Shown here in pieces: positions 17,308 through 25,966 of a stretch of 64,000 nucleotides of DNA. The notes below the pieces were generated by a model. The model was not told the origin of the DNA. It worked only from the letters and a program-made list of their open reading frames with translations, and searched no databases. The stretch's first letter is position 1; each line of letters opens with the position of its first letter. Source of the stretch: Lachnospiraceae bacterium (lineage in GTDB: Bacteria > Bacillota > Clostridia > Lachnospirales > Lachnospiraceae); the NCBI GenBank assembly GCA_015056945.1, contig SVFH01000013.1:23956-87955 (forward strand). The letters are read 5' to 3'. A program made the translations under genes and the position numbers.

Positions 17308-18576
17308 ATGGGAAGAAAAAGAAGTGAACAAAAAAGTGACGAAAAGAATGATTTGTTTTTGTCTTTTGTGAAAGACACAAAGGAGTTTTTTGCAACAGGA
17401 AAGCAACCTGATAGTTGCGCCAGGGATATGCAGTACAGTTTGGAACTACAGAAAAACAGACTGGATGAAAAAGGTCTTTCCATGAATTATGAGTTTATAG
17501 CGAGAGGTCATTTGTCTGATCGGACGCGTATCACGCATAAGCAGGAAGATGCACGTTATAAATCTAAAGTAGGTTATCGTTCCTGCCGGTTTGAAAGAAA
17601 GATTTTCAGGGGAAAGAAAAAAGTATATTCTCTTTCCGCGAACCGGATTTTGTATATGACAGTCATGGATACCAAGGGAGAGCAAATGGTAGAAAATGAG
17701 GATTATGTATGTCCGAATTGTGGTGCGGTCAGTACAGTAAAGGGTTTGTTGGACGGCTGCGATTACTGCAATACATTTTTTAAGATTGATGAGCTGTTTC
17801 CGAAAGTAACAAACTTTTTTATGGTAGTAGATTTCGGGATGACCGGACGTGAGATGATTCCCCGTATGATTTTGACTATGATTTTGTCGTATCCTTTGTG
17901 GGGCATTTTGTTAGCGGGCATGTTTCATTACAGTGAAGGGTATGATATTTTAACAAGTGCAGTCATGGGAGGAATCCTTGCGGTTTTAGCAACTCCTTTT
18001 TTGGGATATGCATTATTTTCAATCTTGATAATACTTTCTTTGGTTTATCATGCTGTCAGAGAATCTGCTATGGGCTTTAGGGCGGGAGGCTCCGATAAGA
18101 AGTTTGAGAATCTGATGCGGGAATATTCGCCGGAATGTTCTTTTCCGTATTTTTCCGGGAAAGTAATTAGTATGTTGAGAATGCTTATGTATGCAAAGGA
18201 TGTGCAGGAATTGCCCTTTTACACGGGAGAAGCGGTAGGCGATATCTTTTCGGATATTGTGGATGCCCATCACAGAGGAGGACTGGCGCTAAGAGACTTT
18301 AAGGTGGAAGGCGATTATTGTTATGTGACAGTAGATGCATATATGGATCTTGTTTATGCGAAGCGGAAAGTGCGTGATAAAAGGAAGGTGTTTCGCATGA
18401 TGTTGAAAAAGAATATCACGAAGCCGGTTGATTTGAACTTCTCCATTTCCAAGATTCACTGTAAAAATTGTGATACCAGCTTCGATGCTACCAGACAGTG
18501 TAATTGCCCAAGCTGCGGAACAAGATATGAGGTTGCGGATGATGACTGGGTAGTGATGAGCGTTGAGAAAAGATAG
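17308..18576 (+). CDS. Zinc-ribbon membrane protein, possibly Tim44-like
   Basis: A 422-residue protein of no assigned function. The ATG at 17308 is chosen because GGAGGAGGGG lies just before it. It has a basic N-terminal region, a first zinc ribbon (CPNCG...CDYC, about residues 132-155), two or three hydrophobic helices (about 185-255), a soluble alpha/beta segment (about 265-390) and a second zinc ribbon at the C-terminus (CKNC...CPSCG). The soluble segment has the spacing of Tim44-like/NTF2-fold domains, but this is by eye. The neighbours downstream are other small membrane or unknown proteins. It looks like a membrane-anchored binding protein, not an enzyme. Confidence 0.65.
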   Translation: MGRKRSEQKSDEKNDLFLSFVKDTKEFFATGKQPDSCARDMQYSLELQKNRLDEKGLSMNYEFIARGHLSDRTRITHKQEDARYKSKVGYRSCRFERKIFRGKKKVYSLSANRILYMTVMDTKGEQMVENEDYVCPNCGAVSTVKGLLDGCDYCNTFFKIDELFPKVTNFFMVVDFGMTGREMIPRMILTMILSYPLWGILLAGMFHYSEGYDILTSAVMGGILAVLATPFLGYALFSILIILSLVYHAVRESAMGFRAGGSDKKFENLMREYSPECSFPYFSGKVISMLRMLMYAKDVQELPFYTGEAVGDIFSDIVDAHHRGGLALRDFKVEGDYCYVTVDAYMDLVYAKRKVRDKRKVFRMMLKKNITKPVDLNFSISKIHCKNCDTSFDATRQCNCPSCGTRYEVADDDWVVMSVEKR

Positions 18577-18590
18577 TTTTTTGTTATAAT
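18563..18590 (+). promoter_or_regulatory. Predicted promoter for the gene at 18641
   Basis: TTGAGA, 16-base spacer, TATAAT. The -35 box lies within the last codons of the upstream gene. Confidence 0.5.
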
Positions 18591-18640
18591 ATGCCTTAAT
18601 GTAGAACAAGTGGGGGATAAAACTCTGAAAGGAGCAGAAA

Positions 18641-19159
18641 ATGGCCGGACGCGAGATACAGGGCGAACATGGTGTGTTCGCGGCAAGAGAAGGAGAGCAG
18701 TTTGGAGAGTTGTTTGCAATTCTCTTTCTTTGGGTGATAGGATTTTTAATTGTTATCGGTTATATTGTGGAAATTAAGGAGTATAATGAGGCTAAAAAAA
18801 GTGGAGATTGGATTGTATGTGAAGCAACTTTGATTGATTCGTACAGCGAGTATTATGAGGATTCTGATGGGGATAGGTATAAACAATATTTTCATGTTTT
18901 TGAGTATGAAGCTCCCAATGGAAAAACATACGAACATGTTGAAAAAACCGGAAAAGAAGCAAAAGACAGACTCTATTATGAAGTGCTTGTGAAAGAAAAA
19001 AAGAATTCGGAATCCATTATGAGGCCATTTGAAGCAAGTGGAGTCGATGTAACTTTTATTTTTGGCATTATTATAGTGCTTCTGCCTGTTCCAATCTTAA
19101 TAAGATTAATTTATGTGTGGAAAAACATACCGGACTGGAGAAGCAAATACGATTTATAA
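18641..19159 (+). CDS. DUF3592-like membrane protein
   Basis: A 172-residue protein with two membrane helices (about 25-45 and 132-152) flanking an extracytoplasmic beta-rich region that reads like DUF3592 (WIVCEATLIDSYSEYYEDSDG...YFHVFEYEAPNGKTYEH). The start ATG follows AAAGGAG. It has its own probable promoter. Function is unknown; the family is widespread and found near envelope or stress genes. Confidence 0.65.
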   Translation: MAGREIQGEHGVFAAREGEQFGELFAILFLWVIGFLIVIGYIVEIKEYNEAKKSGDWIVCEATLIDSYSEYYEDSDGDRYKQYFHVFEYEAPNGKTYEHVEKTGKEAKDRLYYEVLVKEKKNSESIMRPFEASGVDVTFIFGIIIVLLPVPILIRLIYVWKNIPDWRSKYDL

Positions 19160-19228
19160 ATGCTTCCAACAATAAGTAATATGATTTGAAAACGACAGCA
19201 AAATAAACCATTTGAAAGGAACGACAAG

Positions 19229-20383
19229 ATGAATAATTCAGATATTTTAGAACTTCGTAAGCGCCTGAAAAAGACCGATTCTTCCGTAACGAGAATTACC
19301 GGTTGCTATGTAACCGGAGAAAATAAAAAAATCCAGACCTATATTGATACGGATTTTGCGGATTTGGAAGAAGCAGAACAGTTTAAATACATAGACCTTT
19401 TCAAGAAGGGATTGTCCGGCGTGCTCGGAAAAAATCTTTTGAATCTTTCCTTCAGTCGAGAGAAAGAGGAGGAGTCGATGCAGTCTCTTCTTGCATTGCG
19501 TGCAAGTGAATTGAAGGATAAGGCAATTCTTGATGCCTTTTATCAGAAAGTAATCGATACCTATTATTATGTGGGGAACTATTTGATTCTTCTTATGTAT
19601 GATGTTTACGATGTTATGACAAAAACATCTGATAAAATGTCCCTTGATGAGTCCGAAGAAGTATATACATATTGTCTTTGCTGCATCTGCCCTGTAAATT
19701 TATCCAAGCCGGGACTAAGTTATCATGCAGAAGAAAATGTTATTGCAAACCGTAACCGTGACTGGGTTGTGGAAATGCCCGATACAGCATTTCTTTATCC
19801 GGCATTCAATGACAGGAGCTGTGATGTAAATGAAGTTCTCTACTATGTAAAAAGCACGGATGCGATGCATGATGAATTTGTAGAGGGTGTGCTTGGGTGT
19901 GAAACCACGATTCCCTCAACCGTTGAAAAAGAAATTTTTAATCAGATTGTGGAAGATGTGATTAATGAAGTCCCTGAGTATGATACGTTTGAGGTGGTAC
20001 GCTCTATTCAGAGTGAACTGAATGATATGGTTGAAAACCACATGGCGTATGAACCGACAACACTTGATTGTGAGGGGGTAAAGGACCTTTTGCATCGAAG
20101 TGGTGTGAAAGAAGAACATCTCCCTATCGTGGAAGAGAAGTTTGCCAAATCGGCGGGACAAGACGGGAAATTGAACATTGACAGCCTTTGTGAGAAGAAG
20201 AATTTCGAGGTGAAATCTGACAATCTTCAGATTAAACTGAAGCCGGAGGCAACAGATGTTGTGGAGATTCGCATCATTGACGGCCGGAAGTGTATTGTCA
20301 TTCCGATGAATTCCGATATAGAGGTAAACGGAATTGTAAAAAGAATTGTAAAAGAACTTGAAGGCGACGATATTATAGAGTAA
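19229..20383 (+). CDS. DUF4317 family protein
   Basis: A 384-residue cytoplasmic protein that I recognise as DUF4317, a family common in Lachnospiraceae and related Clostridia. The N-terminal signature (SDILELRKRLKKTDSSVTRI region) and the following charged domain are characteristic; there is no signal peptide or membrane helix. AAAGGAACG precedes the ATG. No reaction or partner is known for the family. It stands next to the microprotein at 20495 and the membrane proteins upstream. Confidence 0.78.
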   Translation: MNNSDILELRKRLKKTDSSVTRITGCYVTGENKKIQTYIDTDFADLEEAEQFKYIDLFKKGLSGVLGKNLLNLSFSREKEEESMQSLLALRASELKDKAILDAFYQKVIDTYYYVGNYLILLMYDVYDVMTKTSDKMSLDESEEVYTYCLCCICPVNLSKPGLSYHAEENVIANRNRDWVVEMPDTAFLYPAFNDRSCDVNEVLYYVKSTDAMHDEFVEGVLGCETTIPSTVEKEIFNQIVEDVINEVPEYDTFEVVRSIQSELNDMVENHMAYEPTTLDCEGVKDLLHRSGVKEEHLPIVEEKFAKSAGQDGKLNIDSLCEKKNFEVKSDNLQIKLKPEATDVVEIRIIDGRKCIVIPMNSDIEVNGIVKRIVKELEGDDIIE

Positions 20384-20494
20384 AATATAAGAGGTTTTAG
20401 ATGACAATAAGAACCGATGCATGTAAGACGCAATCGGAAGAATTATCAGAAAGGAAGTATGACGTAGAAGGTGACGTTATACAAACAGTGAAAC

Positions 20495-20623
20495 ATGAGT
20501 GGTGGTTTTCTTATTTTAGCAGGTATTATAGGATTAGCTGTTATTGTGGCAATTATTGCCGCTATTGCGACAGTGGTTTCGACTGTTGCATTTGCTTACA
20601 AGAATCCGGAGGAAGAAGAATAA
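20495..20623 (+). CDS. 42-residue membrane microprotein
   Basis: A short reading frame with one almost uninterrupted hydrophobic helix (about residues 5-35, rich in Ile, Ala, Val and Gly) followed by a short acidic tail (NPEEEE). An in-frame stop lies six bases before the ATG, so this is the only start. The ribosome site is weak (GGTGA about 20 bases upstream). The alternative frame over the same DNA, 83 codons from 20401, gives a Cys/Tyr/Arg-rich product unlike a real protein, so the hydrophobic frame is preferred. Function is unknown. Confidence 0.5.
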   Translation: MSGGFLILAGIIGLAVIVAIIAAIATVVSTVAFAYKNPEEEE

Positions 20624-20662
20624 GATTATTTCTGACGCAGAAGGAAATATAAAGAGATTAAT

Positions 20663-21307
20663 ATGATACGAGAGTGTAATTTAGAGGATATTTCGGACGG
20701 AAGGAGATATACTTCCAACGACTTGGTGAAACTTGGTTGTAATGAATGTGAAGGATGTTCCCATTGTTGCAGAGGGATGGATGATACCATTAGTTTGGAT
20801 CCTTATGATATTTGTATGCTGACACGGGCGACAGGAAAAGAGATGGCGCAATTGATGCAGGCAGAAGTTGCATTGCATGTTGAAAGCGGTGTAATCGTGC
20901 CGCATTTACAGATGACGAATGACAATCATTGTCCGTTTCTGAATGAAGCGGGACGATGTCGTGTTCATGAAAGTCGTCCCGGTATTTGCAGGCTGTTCCC
21001 GTTAGGGCGCGTATATGAAGGGGATTCTTTTCAATATTTTTTACAAACGAATGAATGTGTGAAGAAGGACCGCACTAAGGTGAGAATCCGTGAGTGGCTT
21101 GGTATTTCAAATTTAAGAGAGTACGAGGCATTCATAGCACAATGGCATAGTCATATGAAAGCCTTGCAGAGTCATCCGCTAATGGAGTCTGATGCGCAGG
21201 CGTTAAATTTGAAGCATTTGCAGTTGTTTTATTTTATGCCTTATTCCTCGGTGGATACTTTTTTAACCGAAATATCAAAAAGGTTAGAGCAATGGGAATG
21301 TCTTTAG
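20663..21307 (+). CDS. YkgJ-family cysteine-cluster protein
   Basis: A 214-residue protein with the cysteine pattern of the YkgJ/CxxCxxCC family: CNECEGCSHCCRG near the N-terminus, then CPFL, GRCRVHESRPGICRLFP. The family probably binds Fe-S or zinc, and its role is unresolved. The reading frame is complete and starts at an ATG preceded by AAAGAG. A conserved domain fills the first 150 residues; the rest is helical. Confidence 0.85.
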   Translation: MIRECNLEDISDGRRYTSNDLVKLGCNECEGCSHCCRGMDDTISLDPYDICMLTRATGKEMAQLMQAEVALHVESGVIVPHLQMTNDNHCPFLNEAGRCRVHESRPGICRLFPLGRVYEGDSFQYFLQTNECVKKDRTKVRIREWLGISNLREYEAFIAQWHSHMKALQSHPLMESDAQALNLKHLQLFYFMPYSSVDTFLTEISKRLEQWECL

Positions 21308-21375
21308 ATGTTCCTATTTTTTTATCATAGGGGAGTGTGTCAAAACCCCGATATTTTAATATGGGAGGTTAGCTT

Positions 21376-24177
21376 ATGGAGAATATTCTGAATTGGAAAC
21401 AATATGAAAAAAAAGCACAGGAAGCAGTTGCGGAAGGTGCCGTATTGCTGAAAAATGATAACGAAGCATTGCCGCTTACGGGACCGTGCAAAATCGCTCT
21501 TTTCGGCAGAATGCAGAATCATTATTATAAGAGCGGAACAGGCTCCGGCGGCCTTGTTAACGTAGATAAAATAATCGGTATAAAAGAAGGGCTTTTGGAA
21601 CATGAAACGGTAACACTTGTGGAATGTCTGGATTCTTTCTATACGGAATGGGAAAAAGTAAATCCAATCGTGGAAGGGTATGGCTGGGGAACAGAACCCT
21701 GGTCTCAGAAGGAAGCGGTTGTACCGGAGACAGTGTATGAACAGTGTGCGAAAGAGAGTGATACTGCTATTGTTGTGATTGCGCGTACTGCGGGAGAAGA
21801 CCGTGATAATGTGGCAAAGGAGGGAGCATACCTGCTGACGCAGGAAGAAGAGCAGATGCTCTCTATGGTTAGAAAGACTTTCGGCAGAATGATTGTTGTG
21901 CTCAATGTCGGAAATATCATTGATTTTGGTTTTGTGGATAAATACACACCGGATGCTGTTTTATTGGCATGGCAGGGAGGAATGGTAGGAGGACGCGGTA
22001 TCGCAGAGCTGCTTCTTGGAATCAAATCACCTTCCGGAAAGCTTGCAGATACGGTTGCTTATGAACTTTCTGACTATGCGTCCGATAAGAATTTCTCGGA
22101 TGGGTTGGAAGATATTTATGAAGAAGATATTTACGTCGGTTACCGGTATTTCGAAACATTTGCGCCGCAACGGGTACGTTACGCATTTGGTTACGGCTTG
22201 TCATACACCACATTTGATATAGCGGTAGAAGAGGTAAAGGAGACTGAGGAAACTGTTGCATTCTGCGGTACCGTGACCAATACAGGTCAAAGAAACGGCA
22301 AGGAAACTGTAATGATTTATGTGAAACCGGCGCAGGGATTGCTTGGCCGTCCGCTTCGTATGCTGGCAGGATTTACCAAGACTGCAGAACTTGCCCCCGG
22401 TGAAAGTGATGCGTTTGAGATTACCGTTCAGATGTCATCCGTTGCAACCTATGATGATACGGGAATAACTGGTCATGCGCACTGTGAATTGCTTGAACCG
22501 GGAGAATACGGATGGTATGTAGGAACTACGGTTTCTGAAGCTAAAGAAATTGCAGTTACCAATGTGAAGGAATTGAAAGTGTACCATCAATATTCTGATG
22601 TATTAATGCCGCGTAAACAATTCAGACGTATTCAACCTGTTATGGGAAAAGAAGGCATTTCCGTGCAGATGTGTGATGTGCCAATAACCCGAATAACACA
22701 GCAGGACAGAATGGCCAAAGATGCCGTAAATGCGATTCGAAACGATCCGGATGTGTTACCTGCTTTTTATAAAGATGCCGTAGACAAATATACGTTGCAG
22801 GATGTGGAAGAGGGCAGAATTACCATGGAGGCACTGGTTGAAGATTTATCAGTAGATGAATTATGTGCTCTAATCCGTGGGGAAGGAATGGGAAGCCCCC
22901 GTGTAACACCGGGTACGGCTTCTGCTTTTGGCGGTGTTTCTGACGGATTGAACAAACGTCTGATTCCGGCGGTTTGCTGTTCTGACGGTCCTTCCGGCAT
23001 GCGTCTTGATTGCGGACGAAAGGCATTTAGTCTGCCAAACGGAACGTTACTTGCATGTACGTTTAATGAAAAACTGAATGAAGAGTTGTTCTCTTATCTT
23101 GGTGTGGAGATGCTGTCAAACCAGGTAGATGTTTTGCTCGGACCGGGGATTAATATTCACAGACATCCGTTGAACGGGCGAAATTTTGAGTATTTTTCAG
23201 AGGATCCTTTTTTAACAGGTCGTATGGCAGCGGCACAGTTACGCGGACTCCGTACAGCCGGAGTGACGGGAGCACTGAAGCATTTTAGCGCAAATAACCG
23301 TGAAACAAACCGAAGATTGATGGATTCTGTGGTATCTGCGCGCGCCATGAGAGAGATTTATCTGAAAGGATTTGAAATCGCAGTGAAGGAAGCCGGTGCG
23401 GATTGTATCATGACAACATATGGTGCCTTAAATGGTGTCTGGACTGCCGGTAATTACGAGTTGAATACTGTGGTATTACGTAATGAGTGGGGATTCGAAG
23501 GTATTGTGATGACTGACTGGTGGGCTGAAATCAATGTAGAAGGGCAGGCACCGAACGGTACCGATTTTGCTACGATGGTAAAGGCCCAAAACGATTTGTA
23601 TATGGTTTGTCCGGAAGGTTCAGAGAATCTTTCGGGAGATAATCTTGCAGATTCCCTTGCGGACGGCAGTCTTACAATTGCGCAATTGCGTCGCAGTGCT
23701 TTCAATATTTTAAATTTTGTTTTAAAGACACCGGCATATAAACGTGTGACGGGAAGGGAACGCGTAATAGAAGTGATAGGAGGACCGGTGCAGTATGTAG
23801 AAGATTTATCTGCCGTGGAGTACCATGAACTTTGTGACGGATTTGAACTGGATTTAAGTAAAGAGAATACCGGTAAAGAGCAGAATTATGTTCTGGCACT
23901 GAATGCAAAGCCCGGAAGTCTTTATGAAGTGGAGTTTGTAGCGACTTCTGAATTAGGGGTACTTGCACAGCTCCCTGTTACTGTCTTTTATCAGGGTTTT
24001 GCCATGCATTCTCTTGTGTTCCAGGGAAGTGAAGGAAAAGAAACCTCCATTAAAAAGACGTTTGCATTCCGAAACAGATATGGTGTATACCGTTTGTATT
24101 TTGCACAAAACGGATTGCAGATGAAAAAGATTATTTTCCGCTATAAAGGAGAGGCGGAGGAACCGCTTTTTTCCTAA
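21376..24177 (+). CDS. Domain-inverted GH3 beta-glucosidase
   Basis: A 933-residue glycoside hydrolase family 3 enzyme without signal peptide. The domain order is reversed: the alpha/beta sandwich normally at the C-terminus is first (about residues 15-245), a fibronectin-III-like domain follows (250-395), and the (beta/alpha)8 catalytic domain comes second half (about 490-800) with the nucleophile Asp714 (VMTDWW) and the KHF substrate loop (GALKHFSANN). A C-terminal beta domain closes the protein. Inverted GH3 enzymes are known from Ruminococcus albus and Butyrivibrio fibrisolvens. Expected activity is release of glucose from beta-glucosides in the cytoplasm. The start ATG has GGGAGG before it. 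Confidence 0.92.
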   Translation: MENILNWKQYEKKAQEAVAEGAVLLKNDNEALPLTGPCKIALFGRMQNHYYKSGTGSGGLVNVDKIIGIKEGLLEHETVTLVECLDSFYTEWEKVNPIVEGYGWGTEPWSQKEAVVPETVYEQCAKESDTAIVVIARTAGEDRDNVAKEGAYLLTQEEEQMLSMVRKTFGRMIVVLNVGNIIDFGFVDKYTPDAVLLAWQGGMVGGRGIAELLLGIKSPSGKLADTVAYELSDYASDKNFSDGLEDIYEEDIYVGYRYFETFAPQRVRYAFGYGLSYTTFDIAVEEVKETEETVAFCGTVTNTGQRNGKETVMIYVKPAQGLLGRPLRMLAGFTKTAELAPGESDAFEITVQMSSVATYDDTGITGHAHCELLEPGEYGWYVGTTVSEAKEIAVTNVKELKVYHQYSDVLMPRKQFRRIQPVMGKEGISVQMCDVPITRITQQDRMAKDAVNAIRNDPDVLPAFYKDAVDKYTLQDVEEGRITMEALVEDLSVDELCALIRGEGMGSPRVTPGTASAFGGVSDGLNKRLIPAVCCSDGPSGMRLDCGRKAFSLPNGTLLACTFNEKLNEELFSYLGVEMLSNQVDVLLGPGINIHRHPLNGRNFEYFSEDPFLTGRMAAAQLRGLRTAGVTGALKHFSANNRETNRRLMDSVVSARAMREIYLKGFEIAVKEAGADCIMTTYGALNGVWTAGNYELNTVVLRNEWGFEGIVMTDWWAEINVEGQAPNGTDFATMVKAQNDLYMVCPEGSENLSGDNLADSLADGSLTIAQLRRSAFNILNFVLKTPAYKRVTGRERVIEVIGGPVQYVEDLSAVEYHELCDGFELDLSKENTGKEQNYVLALNAKPGSLYEVEFVATSELGVLAQLPVTVFYQGFAMHSLVFQGSEGKETSIKKTFAFRNRYGVYRLYFAQNGLQMKKIIFRYKGEAEEPLFS

Positions 24178-24187
24178 AAGGATGAAA

Positions 24188-24209
24188 CAATTCTTGGCTG
24201 CAAGAATTG
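24188..24209 (+). other. Perfect inverted repeat after the GH3 gene
   Basis: Nine-base perfect arms (24188-24196, 24201-24209). No T run follows; the right arm overlaps the -35 box of the next promoter, so it could act as an operator or as a weak stop for the GH3 transcript. Confidence 0.45.
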
Positions 24210-24235
24210 ACAAAATGAAGATACTTGATTAGTAT
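24207..24235 (+). promoter_or_regulatory. Predicted sigma-A promoter for degV
   Basis: TTGACA, 17-base spacer, TAGTAT, about 40 bases before the GTG start of the DegV gene. Confidence 0.55.
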
Positions 24236-24274
24236 TATAGAGTATTGTGGAAATAAGTGAAAAAGGAGACAGAC

Positions 24275-25135
24275 GTGAAAGCGAAAGTAGGAATTTTAAC
24301 AGACACCAATAGCGGAATCCTTGAAACGGAACGCGAAGCATGGAATGTGCATATGATTTCGATGCCTGTCGTAATTGACGAAGAAGTATATTATGAGAAT
24401 GAAACAATTACCAAAGCTCAATATTATGAGAAACTGGATGCGGGATGCGATATCTCAACATCTCAGCCTTCTCCCGGAATCATAACGGATATTTTTGATA
24501 AGCTTTTGGAAGAATATGAAGAGTTGGTTTGTATTCCGATGTCGAGCGGGCTTTCAGGTACTTGTGAGACAATGACAATGCTTGCACAAGAGTATGATGG
24601 CAGGGTTCATGTTGTAGACAACAAAAGAATTTCTGTAACCATGGTGCAGGCGGTGAAAGATGCTGTGGCATTGCGTGATGCCGGCAAGGATGCGAAAGAG
24701 ATTGCCGATTATCTGTATGAGGACGGATTAAATGCATCCATCTATATTGCAGTGGATACTCTGAAATATTTGAAGAAGGGTGGCCGTGTGACAGCGGCAG
24801 GCGCTGCAATCGGTGAAGTGCTTAATATTAAACCTGTGTTGCAGATTCAGGGTGAAAAGCTGGATGCGTATTCAAAGGTACGTGGCATGAAAGCAGCGCA
24901 AAAAACAATGCTGAAAGCGATTGAAAATGATAGAGAACATCGCTTTGCGGGACAGAAAATTTTGATTACGGCTGCTTATTCCGGTGATGAAGAGCAGGGT
25001 GAAAAATGGGCTGAACAGGTACGTGAGTACTTTAAAGACAACGAGATTGCGTTGTATCATTTACCTTTATCTATTACAACACATGTAGGCCCCGGTGCGT
25101 ACGGAATCGGAATTATGTCTTATGTAACGGAATAA
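24275..25135 (+). CDS. DegV-family fatty-acid-binding protein
   Basis: A 286-residue DegV protein, the family that binds fatty acids and delivers them to the FakA kinase. Recognisable elements are the N-terminal VGILTDTNSGI, TSQPSPG, IPMSSGLSGT near residue 90 and the KKGGRVTAAGA loop. The GTG at 24275 is preferred over the in-frame GTG at 24257, as AAGGAG sits six bases before it. It looks monocistronic. FakA is not in the window, so its use in lipid metabolism is inferred from the family. Confidence 0.9.
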   Translation: MKAKVGILTDTNSGILETEREAWNVHMISMPVVIDEEVYYENETITKAQYYEKLDAGCDISTSQPSPGIITDIFDKLLEEYEELVCIPMSSGLSGTCETMTMLAQEYDGRVHVVDNKRISVTMVQAVKDAVALRDAGKDAKEIADYLYEDGLNASIYIAVDTLKYLKKGGRVTAAGAAIGEVLNIKPVLQIQGEKLDAYSKVRGMKAAQKTMLKAIENDREHRFAGQKILITAAYSGDEEQGEKWAEQVREYFKDNEIALYHLPLSITTHVGPGAYGIGIMSYVTE

Positions 25136-25183
25136 TGTGATTTTTGGTTGCTATTTAAATTTATATATACAACGGAGGTTATT

Positions 25184-25897
25184 ATGGAAAAATTATCTTT
25201 AGAAAAACTTTTGCAGGAAAATGCATATCCCGGTCGCGGTATTGTAATCGGCAAATCTGCAGATGGAAAAAAAGCTGTATGCGCGTATTTTATCATGGGA
25301 CGCAGTGTTAACAGCAGAAACAGAGTGTTTGTTGAAGACGGTGAAGGAATCCGCACACAGGCTTTCGATCCTTCCAAATTGACAGATCCCAGTCTTATCA
25401 TTTATGCACCGGTACGTGTACTCGGAAATAAAACAATTGTGACAAATGGTGATCAGACAGATACTATTTATGCAGGAATGGATAACCAGATGACCTTCGA
25501 ACAGTCTTTACGCTCTCGTCAGTATGAACCGGATTGCCCGAATTATACACCGCGTATTTCCGGTATTATGCATGTAGAGGACGGAAAATATAATTATGCA
25601 CTTTCTATTTTAAAGAGCAATAACGGTCGTCCGGAAGGAAATAATCGTTACACATTTGCATATGAGAATCCGTATGCAGGAGAAGCACACTTTATCCATA
25701 CATATATGTCTGACGGCGATCCTCTTCCCAGCTTTGAAGGTGAACCTGAATGGGTTTCCATCGGAAATGATATTGATGAAGTTACAAATACAATCTGGAA
25801 CAGCTTAAATGAAGAGAATAAGGTTTCTTTATTTGTTCGCTTTATTGATATTGAAACAGGCGTTGCAGAGTCAAGAATTGTGAACAAAAATAAATAG
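25184..25897 (+). CDS. IMP cyclohydrolase, PurO-like
   Basis: Closes the purine ring: converts FAICAR to IMP, the last step of de novo purine synthesis. The 237-residue protein belongs to the stand-alone IMP cyclohydrolase family first known from archaea (PurO), not to the N-terminal domain of PurH. The N-terminus PGRGIVIGKSADGKKAVCAYFIMGRS and the central NYTPRISGI are its landmarks. The start ATG has GGAGG before it. The neighbour at 25967 supplies the preceding reaction. Confidence 0.9.
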   Translation: MEKLSLEKLLQENAYPGRGIVIGKSADGKKAVCAYFIMGRSVNSRNRVFVEDGEGIRTQAFDPSKLTDPSLIIYAPVRVLGNKTIVTNGDQTDTIYAGMDNQMTFEQSLRSRQYEPDCPNYTPRISGIMHVEDGKYNYALSILKSNNGRPEGNNRYTFAYENPYAGEAHFIHTYMSDGDPLPSFEGEPEWVSIGNDIDEVTNTIWNSLNEENKVSLFVRFIDIETGVAESRIVNKNK

Positions 25898-25966
25898 AAG
25901 CTTTTGGTCAGTGACCGTCATCAGACGGTGCGAATTTCAGAATCAGGAAAAGAGGAAAAGATAAAA

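Noticed and set aside
20401..20652. 83-codon frame between the DUF4317 and YkgJ-type genes
   Set aside because: The product is rich in Cys, Tyr and Arg in a random pattern. The same DNA in another frame gives a coherent 42-residue membrane peptide, which is preferred.
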